DNA of 64,000 bases, taken from positions 4,857,001 to 4,921,000 of the forward strand of contig NZ_JAAMNH020000001.1 in assembly GCF_011065935.2 (NCBI RefSeq), written 5' to 3'. The translations under genes and the position numbers were made by a program. This DNA comes from Clostridium estertheticum. Its GTDB lineage: Bacteria; Bacillota; Clostridia; Clostridiales; Clostridiaceae. This document shows positions 23,277 to 32,397 of this stretch, piece by piece. The notes under the pieces were generated by a model that was not told the origin of the DNA, did no database searches, and saw nothing but the letters and a program-made list of their open reading frames with translations. The first letter of the stretch is position 1, and every line of letters begins with the position of its first letter.

Positions 23277-24997
23277 ACAACTTCCCCCTGTTCTTTATTT
23301 ATTAATATAAAGTTTGGTAGCATTACCTTGATAGATGTGCCTATTTTAAATTTACTATCAATATTTATTTCCCCATTAAGATATTTAACTAAATTTAGCA
23401 TATTTTTAATTCCTAGCCCAATTTCTTTATTATCTATTTTATTTTTCAAGTCAAACCCTATCCCATTATCTATTATCATTAGCTCTGTATACTGATCCTT
23501 TATATTGAGAGTTATTTCTACTTCATCACATTTTCCATGGTGAAGTGCATTACCAGTTCCTTCACATATAATTCTATATAATGCCTTTTTTAAATCACAG
23601 TTCATTAAATCTTGATTTCCACTTATATTAAAAGATATAATAGCATTATTTAGTTTTGATATATCATTTATATAATTTGTAATATCCTGTTGAAATGTAT
23701 TACCTCCACCTTTTCTTGAGCTTAGCCCATATATAGTTTCTCTCAGTTCCTTCATTGCCTTATTTAGGGAATCATTTATTATGTTTAGTTGAATTTCCAA
23801 TTTTTCTTCAGTAATAAGATTTAATTTTCCCTTCAACGTATGAGTTGCACAAGAAATACTAAATAGCCTTTGAGAAACACTATCATGAATTTCATTTGCA
23901 ATACGATTTTGCTCTTCAGCTATTAATAGGTGGTTATTTATTTCTTCTAAATGTAATTTTTCAAAAACCATAGCACTTAATTCAGACAAAAACCTTAATT
24001 GGTCTATATTATCTTTATAAATCACTCTGTCTTCGTTATCATTTATTTCAATCCCTAGCACCCCATATTGCTTATGCGAATACTTGACAATAACTGCAGC
24101 AAATTTAAAATTGTTTATATAAAAGTTAATTGCTTTATTAGTATTACTTAAATTACCCCATTGTTTCTTTATTTCTTTTAGTAAATCGTCTTTATAGCTT
24201 TCAGTTAATTCGCCGTTAACATCTACTTCTAATTCTTCTTTATTAGATAGTGTGCAGAAAAATGTTAAGTTAGACTTCGTAATTTCCTTAGTATAATAGG
24301 TAATTATTTTTATCAATTTGCTTTTATCACTTTGGTTTATAAAAGAGTGCATCGCTTGATACAATGACATAATATGTTCAATTGATTCTTTTGTTCTTTC
24401 ATTTGAGACTATTAAGCCATCATTAAGAAGATTCAATTTTTTACTTTCCTTGTTTAATTTTTTTGTTAATGTTGACAATAACTGTGCTAGCACAGTTATT
24501 AAAATTAAACTGAGTATAAGATTTGAATTATTAATAACCATCTCAAAAATACTTTTTTCTTCCTTGTTAAATATTGCAAATGATATGGCTGTAGAGAATA
24601 TTAAATAACTTAATATGTTAGCCGTGCAATAGTATATATTTAAAAAATATATACTTATTAAAACAGTATTTAAAGAATACCAAATATATGGGCTCTTTAA
24701 TCCACCCGTAGGTATCAAAATCATTATATTCCCTATAATTTCAATAATAATCAACATTTTAATCACATTTTTCATGTTTTGATTGTTTACATAAAGATGG
24801 TTTAAAATAATTGCTGAAATTGATAAACATACCACTACTATTAACTTATGTTCTAATGCTACTTGAAAATCACTAGCTAAATAAAATAAGGAAGTTAAAA
24901 CCAGAGAAAAATACCTATATAAATAAATAATCTTCAACTCACCATTTAAAGTTTTTATTGTAAATTTTTTATCTAAGCCCTTATTAATCAAAACCAT
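23273..24997 (-). CDS. NarL-family sensor histidine kinase (HisKA_3)
   Basis: The kinase of about 574 aa has six or so N-terminal transmembrane helices (~30-185), a coiled-coil linker, a GAF-like middle region (~210-345) and the HisKA_3/HATPase core. The phosphorylated histidine lies in NEIHDSVSQRL (~370), with the N box GNALHHGKCDE and G box DNGIGFDL. Absence of a large external loop suggests it senses a membrane-embedded or intracellular signal. The start is ATG 24997 after GTGGGGGCG; an upstream GTG at 25006 overlaps that ribosome site. It forms an operon with the response regulator and probably controls the fibre genes. Confidence 0.9.
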   Translation of the reverse strand: MVLINKGLDKKFTIKTLNGELKIIYLYRYFSLVLTSLFYLASDFQVALEHKLIVVVCLSISAIILNHLYVNNQNMKNVIKMLIIIEIIGNIMILIPTGGLKSPYIWYSLNTVLISIYFLNIYYCTANILSYLIFSTAISFAIFNKEEKSIFEMVINNSNLILSLILITVLAQLLSTLTKKLNKESKKLNLLNDGLIVSNERTKESIEHIMSLYQAMHSFINQSDKSKLIKIITYYTKEITKSNLTFFCTLSNKEELEVDVNGELTESYKDDLLKEIKKQWGNLSNTNKAINFYINNFKFAAVIVKYSHKQYGVLGIEINDNEDRVIYKDNIDQLRFLSELSAMVFEKLHLEEINNHLLIAEEQNRIANEIHDSVSQRLFSISCATHTLKGKLNLITEEKLEIQLNIINDSLNKAMKELRETIYGLSSRKGGGNTFQQDITNYINDISKLNNAIISFNISGNQDLMNCDLKKALYRIICEGTGNALHHGKCDEVEITLNIKDQYTELMIIDNGIGFDLKNKIDNKEIGLGIKNMLNLVKYLNGEINIDSKFKIGTSIKVMLPNFILINKEQGEVV

Positions 24998-25006
24998 CGC
25001 CCCCAC

Positions 25007-25316
25007 AAGCTAATTATATATTTAGATTATAAAACTTCTATTGTTTATTATTTCCATTTAATCTATATATATACACATTAAAAATTCTGCAAAAAAAACA
25101 ACCTACATTATTAAATATCTTGTAGATTGGGTGGGTTGCACCATAGACTCAGTATGCTCTAGGTGCCCAAATATGGAGCATACTTCATTGTCCCCCTATT
25201 TATTTTTTTATTATATAATTGATAATATCAGTATATCATTTACATATTGTGGTGTAAATGGTTTTTAATTCATTTTTTTATTTATATTTATATAGAAATC
25301 AAATGTTTCATCTTAT
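25007..25316. other. 310-bp intergenic region with a structured element
   Basis: No gene. AGTATGCTC (25151-25159) and GAGCATACT (25176-25184) form a perfect 9-bp stem. TTGGG near 25130 could alternatively pair with TGCCCAA inside its loop (25164-25170), so competing folds are possible. It lies upstream of the kinase gene on the minus strand and downstream of the LCP gene. Confidence 0.5.
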
Positions 25317-26438
25317 CTAAAAGAGTGGGTCCTTAGGCACAGGCTTTATGTCTTCGTATATATATTTATGAAGCTGGTCTACAGTAGCCTTCATATCCGC
25401 AACCAAATACCATATACTATCCATCATTTCACCTTTGCAATAGCCATCTAATGGAAATCTCTCTTGATCTATGGTGGTTATTTTAGACGTAAGGACTTTT
25501 GTACCAAGTTTTATTATGTCCATACTCTTCAGACTTGTTTCAGTGTAAGGTAGAAGCTTAGAAACAACAGATGGGAATTCTGTTATCCCTAAGGACTGAA
25601 TTCTTGTAAGCATTGCGGATAAAACCGTCCTTTGCCTTTCAGTTCTTACAAAATCACCACCGGCAGTATAACGTATTCGTGAATACGCCACAGCTTGAAG
25701 TCCGTTTAAAGTCTGTGGTCCAGGTTTTGAAACCTGTGCAATTGATTTTTTCTCAATATTAGCAACCTCAGTCATATTTCCATTTATTAAACTAACTTCA
25801 TCTGGTCTAACATCTATAGTTACCCCGCCCATTGCATCTATTATCTTTTCTAAATTAAAAAAATCAACAGTGACATAAGCTTTAATGTCTAAATTGAAAT
25901 TCTCATTAAGAGTTCTAATAGCAAGTTGTGGTCCCCCGTAAGCATAAGCATGATTAATCTTTGTGTCTCCATGATTCACTATTTCTACATAGGTATCTCT
26001 CATAATGGAGGATATTTTTATTTTCTTGTGCCCTACGTCTATAGAGAGTATCATTATTGCATCTGAACGACTTGCTTCATCGGCAGCTCTTCTATCTACA
26101 CCGAAGAAGGCAATATTTATTATTTCAATGCTCACTTCTTCTTTTATAGGAATTTCTTCTTTTAAAGATACTTCATTTATTGAGGTGGCTTCCTTTTTTA
26201 AAAGTACTTGGGGCTTAATACCTAGCTCCTCATCGGTTTGTATTATTTTAGTAGTATTTATTTGGCTAAGTTTATAGAAGGTGTAACTAAATGTTACGCT
26301 AACTGCTATTAATATAATAATAAATACACCTAAAATGAGCTTTATCCATGGTTTTAATTTCTTCGGCTTTTTACTTTCCATAATAAGTAGTATAAGTATT
26401 GCTAAAATTAATCCATTTTTTTTTACATCGTATCCCAT
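25317..26438 (-). CDS. LytR-CpsA-Psr (LCP) cell-wall polymer ligase
   Basis: This is a membrane enzyme that transfers undecaprenyl-linked polymers onto peptidoglycan. After one or two hydrophobic segments (the main anchor is KLILGVFIIILIAVSVTFSY) comes the LCP domain (~115-300) with FGVDRR, SRSDAIMILSID, ISSIMRDTYVEI, KINHAYAYGG and SRIRYTAGGDFVRTERQR. Arg and Asp residues of these motifs bind the polyprenyl pyrophosphate. The ATG at 26438 is preferred: GGGGGTG precedes it at good distance, while 26453 lacks a ribosome site. It sits at the distal end of the polysaccharide cluster, consistent with attaching that polymer to the wall. Confidence 0.9.
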   Translation of the reverse strand: MGYDVKKNGLILAILILLIMESKKPKKLKPWIKLILGVFIIILIAVSVTFSYTFYKLSQINTTKIIQTDEELGIKPQVLLKKEATSINEVSLKEEIPIKEEVSIEIINIAFFGVDRRAADEASRSDAIMILSIDVGHKKIKISSIMRDTYVEIVNHGDTKINHAYAYGGPQLAIRTLNENFNLDIKAYVTVDFFNLEKIIDAMGGVTIDVRPDEVSLINGNMTEVANIEKKSIAQVSKPGPQTLNGLQAVAYSRIRYTAGGDFVRTERQRTVLSAMLTRIQSLGITEFPSVVSKLLPYTETSLKSMDIIKLGTKVLTSKITTIDQERFPLDGYCKGEMMDSIWYLVADMKATVDQLHKYIYEDIKPVPKDPLF

Positions 26439-26509
26439 TTTCATCACCCCCATTTTTAGTTTATGTCCTGCTTTCTTTCCCTATGCGATATTTAAGTAAT
26501 TCCATTTTA

Positions 26510-26554
26510 AAATCAATAAATACCGCTATGATCCATAGCGGTATTTATTGATTT
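26510..26554 (-). terminator. 21-bp perfect hairpin after the BY-kinase gene
   Basis: Arms 26510-26530 and 26534-26554 are exact reverse complements around ATC. On the minus strand the last stem bases are followed by TAAAATGG. It separates the Wzz/BY-kinase gene from the LCP gene. Confidence 0.85.
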
Positions 26555-26568
26555 ACCTATTTGTTTTT

Positions 26569-27990
26569 CTAATAAATATTTACTTGATTAGGATTATCAT
26601 CATTATTCCGTTTTTTTCTTCTGCCCTTACTTTTGGGTTTGCTAATCTTTTCTTTTTCATAAGAATAATATTCATATCCATAGCCTCTAAATGACCTCTT
26701 ATCTACTTTATTTAACACGGCTCCAATTATTGTAGCATTGATGTCTGATAATAATTGTTTTGATTTTTTACAAATTTCTATTTTTGATTCCTCAGAACTT
26801 ATTACTAATATTACTCCAATTTTCTCAGTAGCTAAGGTAAGCGCATCTGTAAATGCAATTATTGGCGGAGTATCCAGTACTACATAATCATACACTTTTT
26901 CCATATCCTTAATAAAGTGCTTCATTTTTTGAGATGATAGTAACTCAGATGGATTATAATTAGCTTTTCCAGCAGTTAATAAATCAAATTTATCGCCAAT
27001 ACTTATTAAAATTTCCTCCACTTCCCCCCCCTGCAAAACTATATCCACTAAACCTGCTTCATTGTTAGTAACATTAAAGTGTCTATGTAAGCAAGGTTTC
27101 CTGAGATCACAGTCAATAAGTAAAATCCTTTTTCCCGTCTGTGCTATGGCAAAAGCAATATTTGTGGAAACTGAAGTCTTACCCTCTTTAGGAACTGAGC
27201 TACAAACCATTAAGGTCTTTACATCTCTGTTTTCCATAGAAAATAATAAATTAGTTCTCATGGTTTTAAATGCTTCTGTAACTGGAGATTTAGGATCTTT
27301 TTCTACAATAAGGTTCACCATTTTATTTTGTCTTGGAATTAATCCTATTAAAGGTAATTGTAAATATCGTTCTACGTCATCCTCGTTCTTAATTGTGTTA
27401 TTTAGATATTCAGTCAAGAAAACTAGACCAAGTGATCCAATTAATCCTAGCATAAAACCCAAAGAAATATTCAATGTCTTATTAGGTGCTATAGGTGATT
27501 CAGGAGTTATAGCCTTGTCCATTATTTTTACACTTCCTGATGGTAAAAGTTTTTGAGATTCTTCAACAAAAGCCTGTGATAAAGCATTAGCTACTTCTGA
27601 GGCTATTTCTGGAGTTTTGCCTTTATAAGCTATATCTATTATTTGGGTACCCTCTTTAGGTGTAATCTCTACATTTAGCATAAATTCTTTAGAAAGTGTA
27701 CCTAAATTTAATCTTACAACGGCATTTTCAGCTACTGCCCTTGATTTTCCAATTTGAACATAGGTTTTTATTAAATTCTGATACATCAATACTTCACCTT
27801 CAGTAATCTTATCTGTACTATCCTTTCCAACAATGACAGTACATTTAGCCTGATATACAGGTTTTAGTACATAAAAACTTAAAATACCAGTAGCAAGCAT
27901 TGAACTAATTGTTATTAATAATATAAGAATAATCTTTTTTCTGATTATATTAAAAAGCTCTTTAAGTTCTACGTTATTTTCTTTTATCAT
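26569..27990 (-). CDS. Fused Wzz chain-length regulator and bacterial tyrosine kinase (Wzc-like)
   Basis: The 473-aa protein couples a Wzz/CapA-type domain (transmembrane helices ~19-41 and ~172-192 flanking an external loop) to a CpsD/CapB-type tyrosine kinase. Kinase motifs are Walker A SSVPKEGKTS (~263), Walker A' LLIDCDLRKP and Walker B YVVLDTPP. A Tyr-rich cluster YGYEYYSYEKE near residue 444 and a basic tail follow. It controls polymer length and cycles through autophosphorylation. Most Gram-positive systems split the two domains into separate proteins, so the fusion is notable. It is the first of the two conserved regulatory genes at the distal end of the cluster. Confidence 0.9.
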   Translation of the reverse strand: MIKENNVELKELFNIIRKKIILILLITISSMLATGILSFYVLKPVYQAKCTVIVGKDSTDKITEGEVLMYQNLIKTYVQIGKSRAVAENAVVRLNLGTLSKEFMLNVEITPKEGTQIIDIAYKGKTPEIASEVANALSQAFVEESQKLLPSGSVKIMDKAITPESPIAPNKTLNISLGFMLGLIGSLGLVFLTEYLNNTIKNEDDVERYLQLPLIGLIPRQNKMVNLIVEKDPKSPVTEAFKTMRTNLLFSMENRDVKTLMVCSSVPKEGKTSVSTNIAFAIAQTGKRILLIDCDLRKPCLHRHFNVTNNEAGLVDIVLQGGEVEEILISIGDKFDLLTAGKANYNPSELLSSQKMKHFIKDMEKVYDYVVLDTPPIIAFTDALTLATEKIGVILVISSEESKIEICKKSKQLLSDINATIIGAVLNKVDKRSFRGYGYEYYSYEKEKISKPKSKGRRKKRNNDDNPNQVNIY

Positions 27991-28010
27991 AATATTCCTC
28001 CATTTAATTG

Positions 28011-28178
28011 TTAGTATCCATTGGGATTATTAACTTGAAAGCGCCAAGCATCACGGCACATATCTTCAATGCCTTTTTCAGGAACCCAATTTAATACTTC
28101 CCTTGCGTTAGTTGGATCAGCATAGCATTTATCTAGAATTTTCATTTCACCACCCCATTCATGTATCTGAAGCTTTAT
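28011..28178 (-). pseudogene. galE: C-terminal remnant of a UDP-glucose 4-epimerase gene
   Basis: Translation gives about 56 residues including KCYADPTNAREVLNW and WRFQVNNPNGY, the characteristic end of GalE/NAD-sugar epimerases. The open frame closes upstream at TAA 28179-28181. An ATG at 28143-28145 would yield only 44 aa. The rest of the gene (about 280 codons) is missing. A second, independent galE remnant lies at 42936-43271. Confidence 0.8.
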
Positions 28179-28264
28179 TTACTATACTTCTTCTATATAA
28201 ATCAAAAAATATCTAGTCGTATATGTCTTATTAATCATTATATTAAGCAACTGCTGCAATATAT

Positions 28265-28723
28265 CTATTGTGTTTGATTCATTTTTTCCAATTGTTGGGA
28301 TGTCAACATTTTTGTTAAAATATCTCCCAATATAGTTGAGGAAGTTCCCTTAGTATATGAGAAAAACACCACATCCACATTAACCTCTTTAAATTCCATT
28401 TCAGCATTATTATATAGATTTGAGTTTTTCCAATCATCTCCTGCAAATATTACATCAAACTTCAACGTCTTCCAAGCTTTTAATTTATCCCTTGAAGTTA
28501 GTGGTATTACTTGATCAACATATATAATAGCTTTAACAATGGCCATTCGCTCCTCCAAAGGTATAATCGGTATTTTATGCTTATAACCTTGTACAACCTC
28601 ATCTGTGTTTACCCCAACTATCAAATACTCACATTGTTCCTTAGCCTTTTTTAGTATATTCAAATGTCCTATATGAAACAAATCAAAGACGCCCGCTATA
28701 AAGCCTATTTTATACTTTTTCAT
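28265..28723 (-). CDS. Cytidylyltransferase-family nucleotidyltransferase (TagD-like)
   Basis: The 152-aa enzyme has the nucleotidyltransferase signature GVFDLFHIGHLN (HxGH, residues 11-22). Relatives include glycerol-3-phosphate cytidylyltransferase (TagD) and ethanolamine-phosphate or FAD-type enzymes. The second conserved motif, RTxGISTT in TagD, reads YTKGTSST here, so the arginine is replaced by tyrosine and the substrate may differ. It probably makes a CDP-activated small alcohol or polyol for the LicD-type transferase encoded at 31567. It sits between the flippase gene and the galE remnant in the same direction. Confidence 0.8.
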   Translation of the reverse strand: MKKYKIGFIAGVFDLFHIGHLNILKKAKEQCEYLIVGVNTDEVVQGYKHKIPIIPLEERMAIVKAIIYVDQVIPLTSRDKLKAWKTLKFDVIFAGDDWKNSNLYNNAEMEFKEVNVDVVFFSYTKGTSSTILGDILTKMLTSQQLEKMNQTQ

Positions 28724-28767
28724 AAAATTGACCTCCTAAATTTCTATTAAAGAAAAAATGATTGAAA

Positions 28768-30315
28768 TTATAGATATCCTTTTGGGGCGAGCATTCCATC
28801 TACTGTAAGTAAAATACTCCGCTTGATATCTTTAAATATTACAGTTCTGCAAAACACTAAATAATAGAACATGTTTGATACTACAAAACACACAATCGCT
28901 TTAACTATTATTCCTACCCAGCCACTTAACGGAATGAAACTCAACGCTAAATAAGTAAACCAATAATTCAAAGATGTAATCAATAGATACCCGAAGTATT
29001 TCAGGAAATATTCTTTAGAAGATTTTTTAAACTTTTCCTTATAAATAAAGTATGGATCGATGATACCCATAGCGCAAAATCTAGCTATTGATGTTGCTAT
29101 AAATACACCAAACAATCCAAATTTGTAGCCTAATAATATCGACAAAACGATATTAATTACAGTCGCAATTATGGGAGCAATTTTAGCTTGAACAAATAAC
29201 CCCATTGTTGTTCGGTATGTAAATGGTACAAATTGTACCCCATTCACAAAAAAATGTAATGCCAAAGAAAAAATTACCAATTGAGATACTAAATATTCTT
29301 TGCCAATCCATAATTTAATAAACTCATTTAAAAACAATAACAATGCAATTGAACAAAAGCCATAAATCCATTCGGCTAAAAACAAGAATTTATTGAAAAC
29401 AGCTTCTTGCTTTTCTTTTTCTGCACTTGCGTTTAAGTTTCCTAAACTGGCGGTGAATGCACCCATAATTTGATATATAATTGTTTGAATTGCTTCAATA
29501 ATAAGAATATAATTAGATGCCACTCCAACTGCGTCAATACCTATTATAATAGAAATTATTATATTGTCAGTTCCATTAAGTATTATAGAACCAAATTTGT
29601 ATACAAATAGTGCCTTCACATTAGTAAAAATCGTTTTATTTTCATAATGTTCTAATACTTTTGCATCCTTATCTAATAAATACGAATATAATTTATTTGA
29701 TTTTCTCGACACTAAATAGTTGTTTAAAAACGTACATAAAATCATTATTATCAAAAATCCAATATAATTATGAGTTGAATATAGGAATACAATTTGTCCT
29801 ATTACCTGGATGAAATGAAAAAATCTTTCATATACAATAACTATATAGTTTTTTTGGTATGCAGTTATAATGGATTTTTTATATGAAAAAAAGTATGATA
29901 TTACAGTATTAGCCAAAAATAAGCAATATACTATTCTCAAATCTTCTTTAACTTGTGATTCACCCTTAATCATATAACTCAAAAATGGAATAACAAAAAC
30001 ACCAACAATAGCTATAATTATACCAATACTTCTATATGCCTTTTTATATAATTGCATCAATGATTTTATCTTCTCAGTATCATTATTAACTATTGGTTTA
30101 TACATACTGAAAATTATAGCATCACCTATTCCCAATTCTGCAAAAGAAAGTATTGTTAATATGTTAGTAAATAGACCATTTACACCTAAATAACTTTTGC
30201 CTAATATTTGAATAAAAACTGTTCTCGCTAAAAAATCAAATAATATGCTTACAAATTGGAGCGTTGTACTAAATAGCATGTTACGAACAACATTCTCTGT
30301 TCTTGAATTGCTCAT
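28768..30315 (-). CDS. Polysaccharide repeat-unit flippase (Wzx-like)
   Basis: The 515-aa integral membrane protein has 12-14 predicted helices. The N-terminal segment IQILGKSYLGVNGLFTNIL and SFAELGIGDAIIFSMY matches MATE/PST-type polysaccharide exporters. It should move the undecaprenyl-linked repeat unit across the membrane before polymerisation by the gene at 32398. A separate truncated flippase tail at 44869 shows that the locus once carried another. Family-level function is clear; the sugar substrate is not. Confidence 0.88.
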   Translation of the reverse strand: MSNSRTENVVRNMLFSTTLQFVSILFDFLARTVFIQILGKSYLGVNGLFTNILTILSFAELGIGDAIIFSMYKPIVNNDTEKIKSLMQLYKKAYRSIGIIIAIVGVFVIPFLSYMIKGESQVKEDLRIVYCLFLANTVISYFFSYKKSIITAYQKNYIVIVYERFFHFIQVIGQIVFLYSTHNYIGFLIIMILCTFLNNYLVSRKSNKLYSYLLDKDAKVLEHYENKTIFTNVKALFVYKFGSIILNGTDNIIISIIIGIDAVGVASNYILIIEAIQTIIYQIMGAFTASLGNLNASAEKEKQEAVFNKFLFLAEWIYGFCSIALLLFLNEFIKLWIGKEYLVSQLVIFSLALHFFVNGVQFVPFTYRTTMGLFVQAKIAPIIATVINIVLSILLGYKFGLFGVFIATSIARFCAMGIIDPYFIYKEKFKKSSKEYFLKYFGYLLITSLNYWFTYLALSFIPLSGWVGIIVKAIVCFVVSNMFYYLVFCRTVIFKDIKRSILLTVDGMLAPKGYL

Positions 30316-30376
30316 CTATTTCCTCTTTCAAATTAGTTGATATCAAAAATCAATCATATAATAAATTTAATACCTT

Positions 30377-31552
30377 TTAGCATTTATTCTTCTCGCTCTC
30401 CTTTATGATATTTCCGAGATCCTCTGATGTAACAAATTCTACATCCGGCCATTTTTTTAATATTTCCACAAGTAATCGTTGCAGCAATTGCAAATTTGTA
30501 TCACGGTTTGATTCATCAATATATCCCACATAATTTAATCTATGAGAGCTTATTGTTGCTGGCTTTTTCCATTTGAATGAATTACTTATTTGCGCCAAGC
30601 ATAAATCAACTTCATTAGTTCTATTTCCTAATGATGGCTCAAAGTAACAATTCCTAACTAAATATAATTGCTTATAGTTATTCTTTTCACCTATCATGTG
30701 TTTCTGCTTGTCAAAACAAGAATATCCTTGAACTGTCGGAACCAATTGATAACGAGCACCTTGAATATAATCTATCTTATGTTCTTTGAGTACCCTTTCA
30801 AGCGAACTATTCCACACATAGCAAGAAGCAACAAAGGACTTTGATTCATATCCAAAGATGTCGCGGAATAAGGATACTGCATCAGATACGATGGTTTCCA
30901 ACTGTTCATCATATTCAACTCCATAATAATTAAAAGCGTCCATATAAGCGAATAAATTGTTATCTGAAAACGAGTTTCCACCGCTAATCATATTATGTTT
31001 AAACGCTAAATGTAGGTTTTTATCACCGTTCCGTAGGTCATGAATCCACTTAGTAATATTCATATGTTCTCTGCAATGAAGTTGAGGAAAAAAAACTTTA
31101 TTTTCCATTCCATTTTTCCATAATTCAAAGCAATCTGCATGTTTTTCATATTTCTTTAGCGTTTCTGTAAACGGTTCAAAATAGTAATTCTCAAATTTTG
31201 ATTCTCTAATTCTGTCGAAGTCAGGATTAGCTACCGCACAATTTGCTGTAATAACCGGAGGTTTTCCATTTTTATCTTTGAATCCAGATAGAACACCGAA
31301 AAGCAGTTCTAAATCATCTTCACTTGCTAATGCATCGTATCTTGTAAATGGATCTTTATCTATATTGTCCCCAGCTTCAATTAGCGCCTTATATGCTTTT
31401 GGAGTTGCAGTACGTATGCTACCCCAATCATCTGACTCAATAACAATATATTTTTTATCAGTTGACCATCCTTTAGAATTGTACCAATTTAACATGGCAT
31501 ATCGCCTGGCTTTTTTTAACGTCAAAATTAATTTTCTATTTATAATACTCAT
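30377..31552 (-). CDS. Polysaccharide-deacetylase-like protein
   Basis: The 391-aa protein contains YIVIESDDWGSIRTATPKAY (~35-54), an acidic pair followed by Trp that resembles the DD motif of NodB-type deacetylases. Later His-containing segments follow (FFPQLHCREHMN, SSHRLNYVGY). No signal peptide or membrane helix is obvious, so it may act in the cytoplasm. It lies in the middle of the polysaccharide operon, between the flippase and LicD genes. A role in removing acyl groups from the glycan is plausible, but the family is poorly characterised. Confidence 0.65.
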   Translation of the reverse strand: MSIINRKLILTLKKARRYAMLNWYNSKGWSTDKKYIVIESDDWGSIRTATPKAYKALIEAGDNIDKDPFTRYDALASEDDLELLFGVLSGFKDKNGKPPVITANCAVANPDFDRIRESKFENYYFEPFTETLKKYEKHADCFELWKNGMENKVFFPQLHCREHMNITKWIHDLRNGDKNLHLAFKHNMISGGNSFSDNNLFAYMDAFNYYGVEYDEQLETIVSDAVSLFRDIFGYESKSFVASCYVWNSSLERVLKEHKIDYIQGARYQLVPTVQGYSCFDKQKHMIGEKNNYKQLYLVRNCYFEPSLGNRTNEVDLCLAQISNSFKWKKPATISSHRLNYVGYIDESNRDTNLQLLQRLLVEILKKWPDVEFVTSEDLGNIIKESEKNKC

Positions 31553-31566
31553 ATAAATATCACCAC

Positions 31567-32388
31567 CTATAGCTTATAAACATCTACTGGCTTAACACGC
31601 TTTTCTTCCGGAGGAAGATCCATATAATCACCGTAAATCTGCGTTAAGTAATCTGTATATTGTTTAGGTGCAAAAAACTCTTCACCCTCAAATTTTACTA
31701 AAATGGGGCTTCCGTAGACTCGCCTGTCTATTATTTGCTTTTTATATCCATATTTACTTACAGTACTACAAACTCGATTTGTTTCACAGTTTGAATATTT
31801 TGTCATAATCTCCTCACGTTTGTTCTGTAAGCATCTAAGAGGTATTACTTTCAAGAAAAAGCTTATTATTATCTTAATATGCTTTTTATAATTCAAAAGA
31901 CCGTTTCGATAAACAGCATATAGTTTTAAACTTATCAATTTATCAATCCTTTTTAATTGTTTTTCGTGTTTCAAAGCGAGTTCATCATCGTCAGGAACAT
32001 TATCTAGAGGGAAAATATCAATATAAGTATTTTTATTAAACTTCAAATGTTCTGTTGAATTGATTTTTACATATGTGCCTTTAATACATACCCTTGATAA
32101 TGCAGGTGAGAAATCGATATCAGTATGGTAGTTCTGCAAAAATAATCCATTTTCTAATTTTGTTTTATAAATTTGAACAAACTTATCATATTCATCTCTC
32201 ATCATCGCAATATCCATGTCATCATCCCATGGAATAAACCCACCATGACGAATTGCACCAAGCAAGGTTCCTCCTATCAAATAATATATAATGTTATTTT
32301 TACGGCAAAAACTATCAACCTCCATAAATGCATTCAATTGTAATTCTTGAAGTTCTTTTAAAGTAAGTTTTTGTATAATGTTCACCAC
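31567..32388 (-). CDS. LicD-family phosphotransferase
   Basis: The 273-aa enzyme has the LicD nucleotidyl/phosphotransferase core: YLIGGTLLGAIRHGGFIPWD followed by DDMDIAMMRDEYDKF (residues ~35-70), with the Gly-rich turn and the catalytic Asp residues. LicD proteins transfer phosphocholine or similar CDP-activated groups to surface glycans. The TagD-like gene at 28265 could supply the CDP substrate. The product is predicted to decorate the cluster's polymer. Confidence 0.88.
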   Translation of the reverse strand: MVNIIQKLTLKELQELQLNAFMEVDSFCRKNNIIYYLIGGTLLGAIRHGGFIPWDDDMDIAMMRDEYDKFVQIYKTKLENGLFLQNYHTDIDFSPALSRVCIKGTYVKINSTEHLKFNKNTYIDIFPLDNVPDDDELALKHEKQLKRIDKLISLKLYAVYRNGLLNYKKHIKIIISFFLKVIPLRCLQNKREEIMTKYSNCETNRVCSTVSKYGYKKQIIDRRVYGSPILVKFEGEEFFAPKQYTDYLTQIYGDYMDLPPEEKRVKPVDVYKL

Positions 32389-32397
32389 CTAAATATA

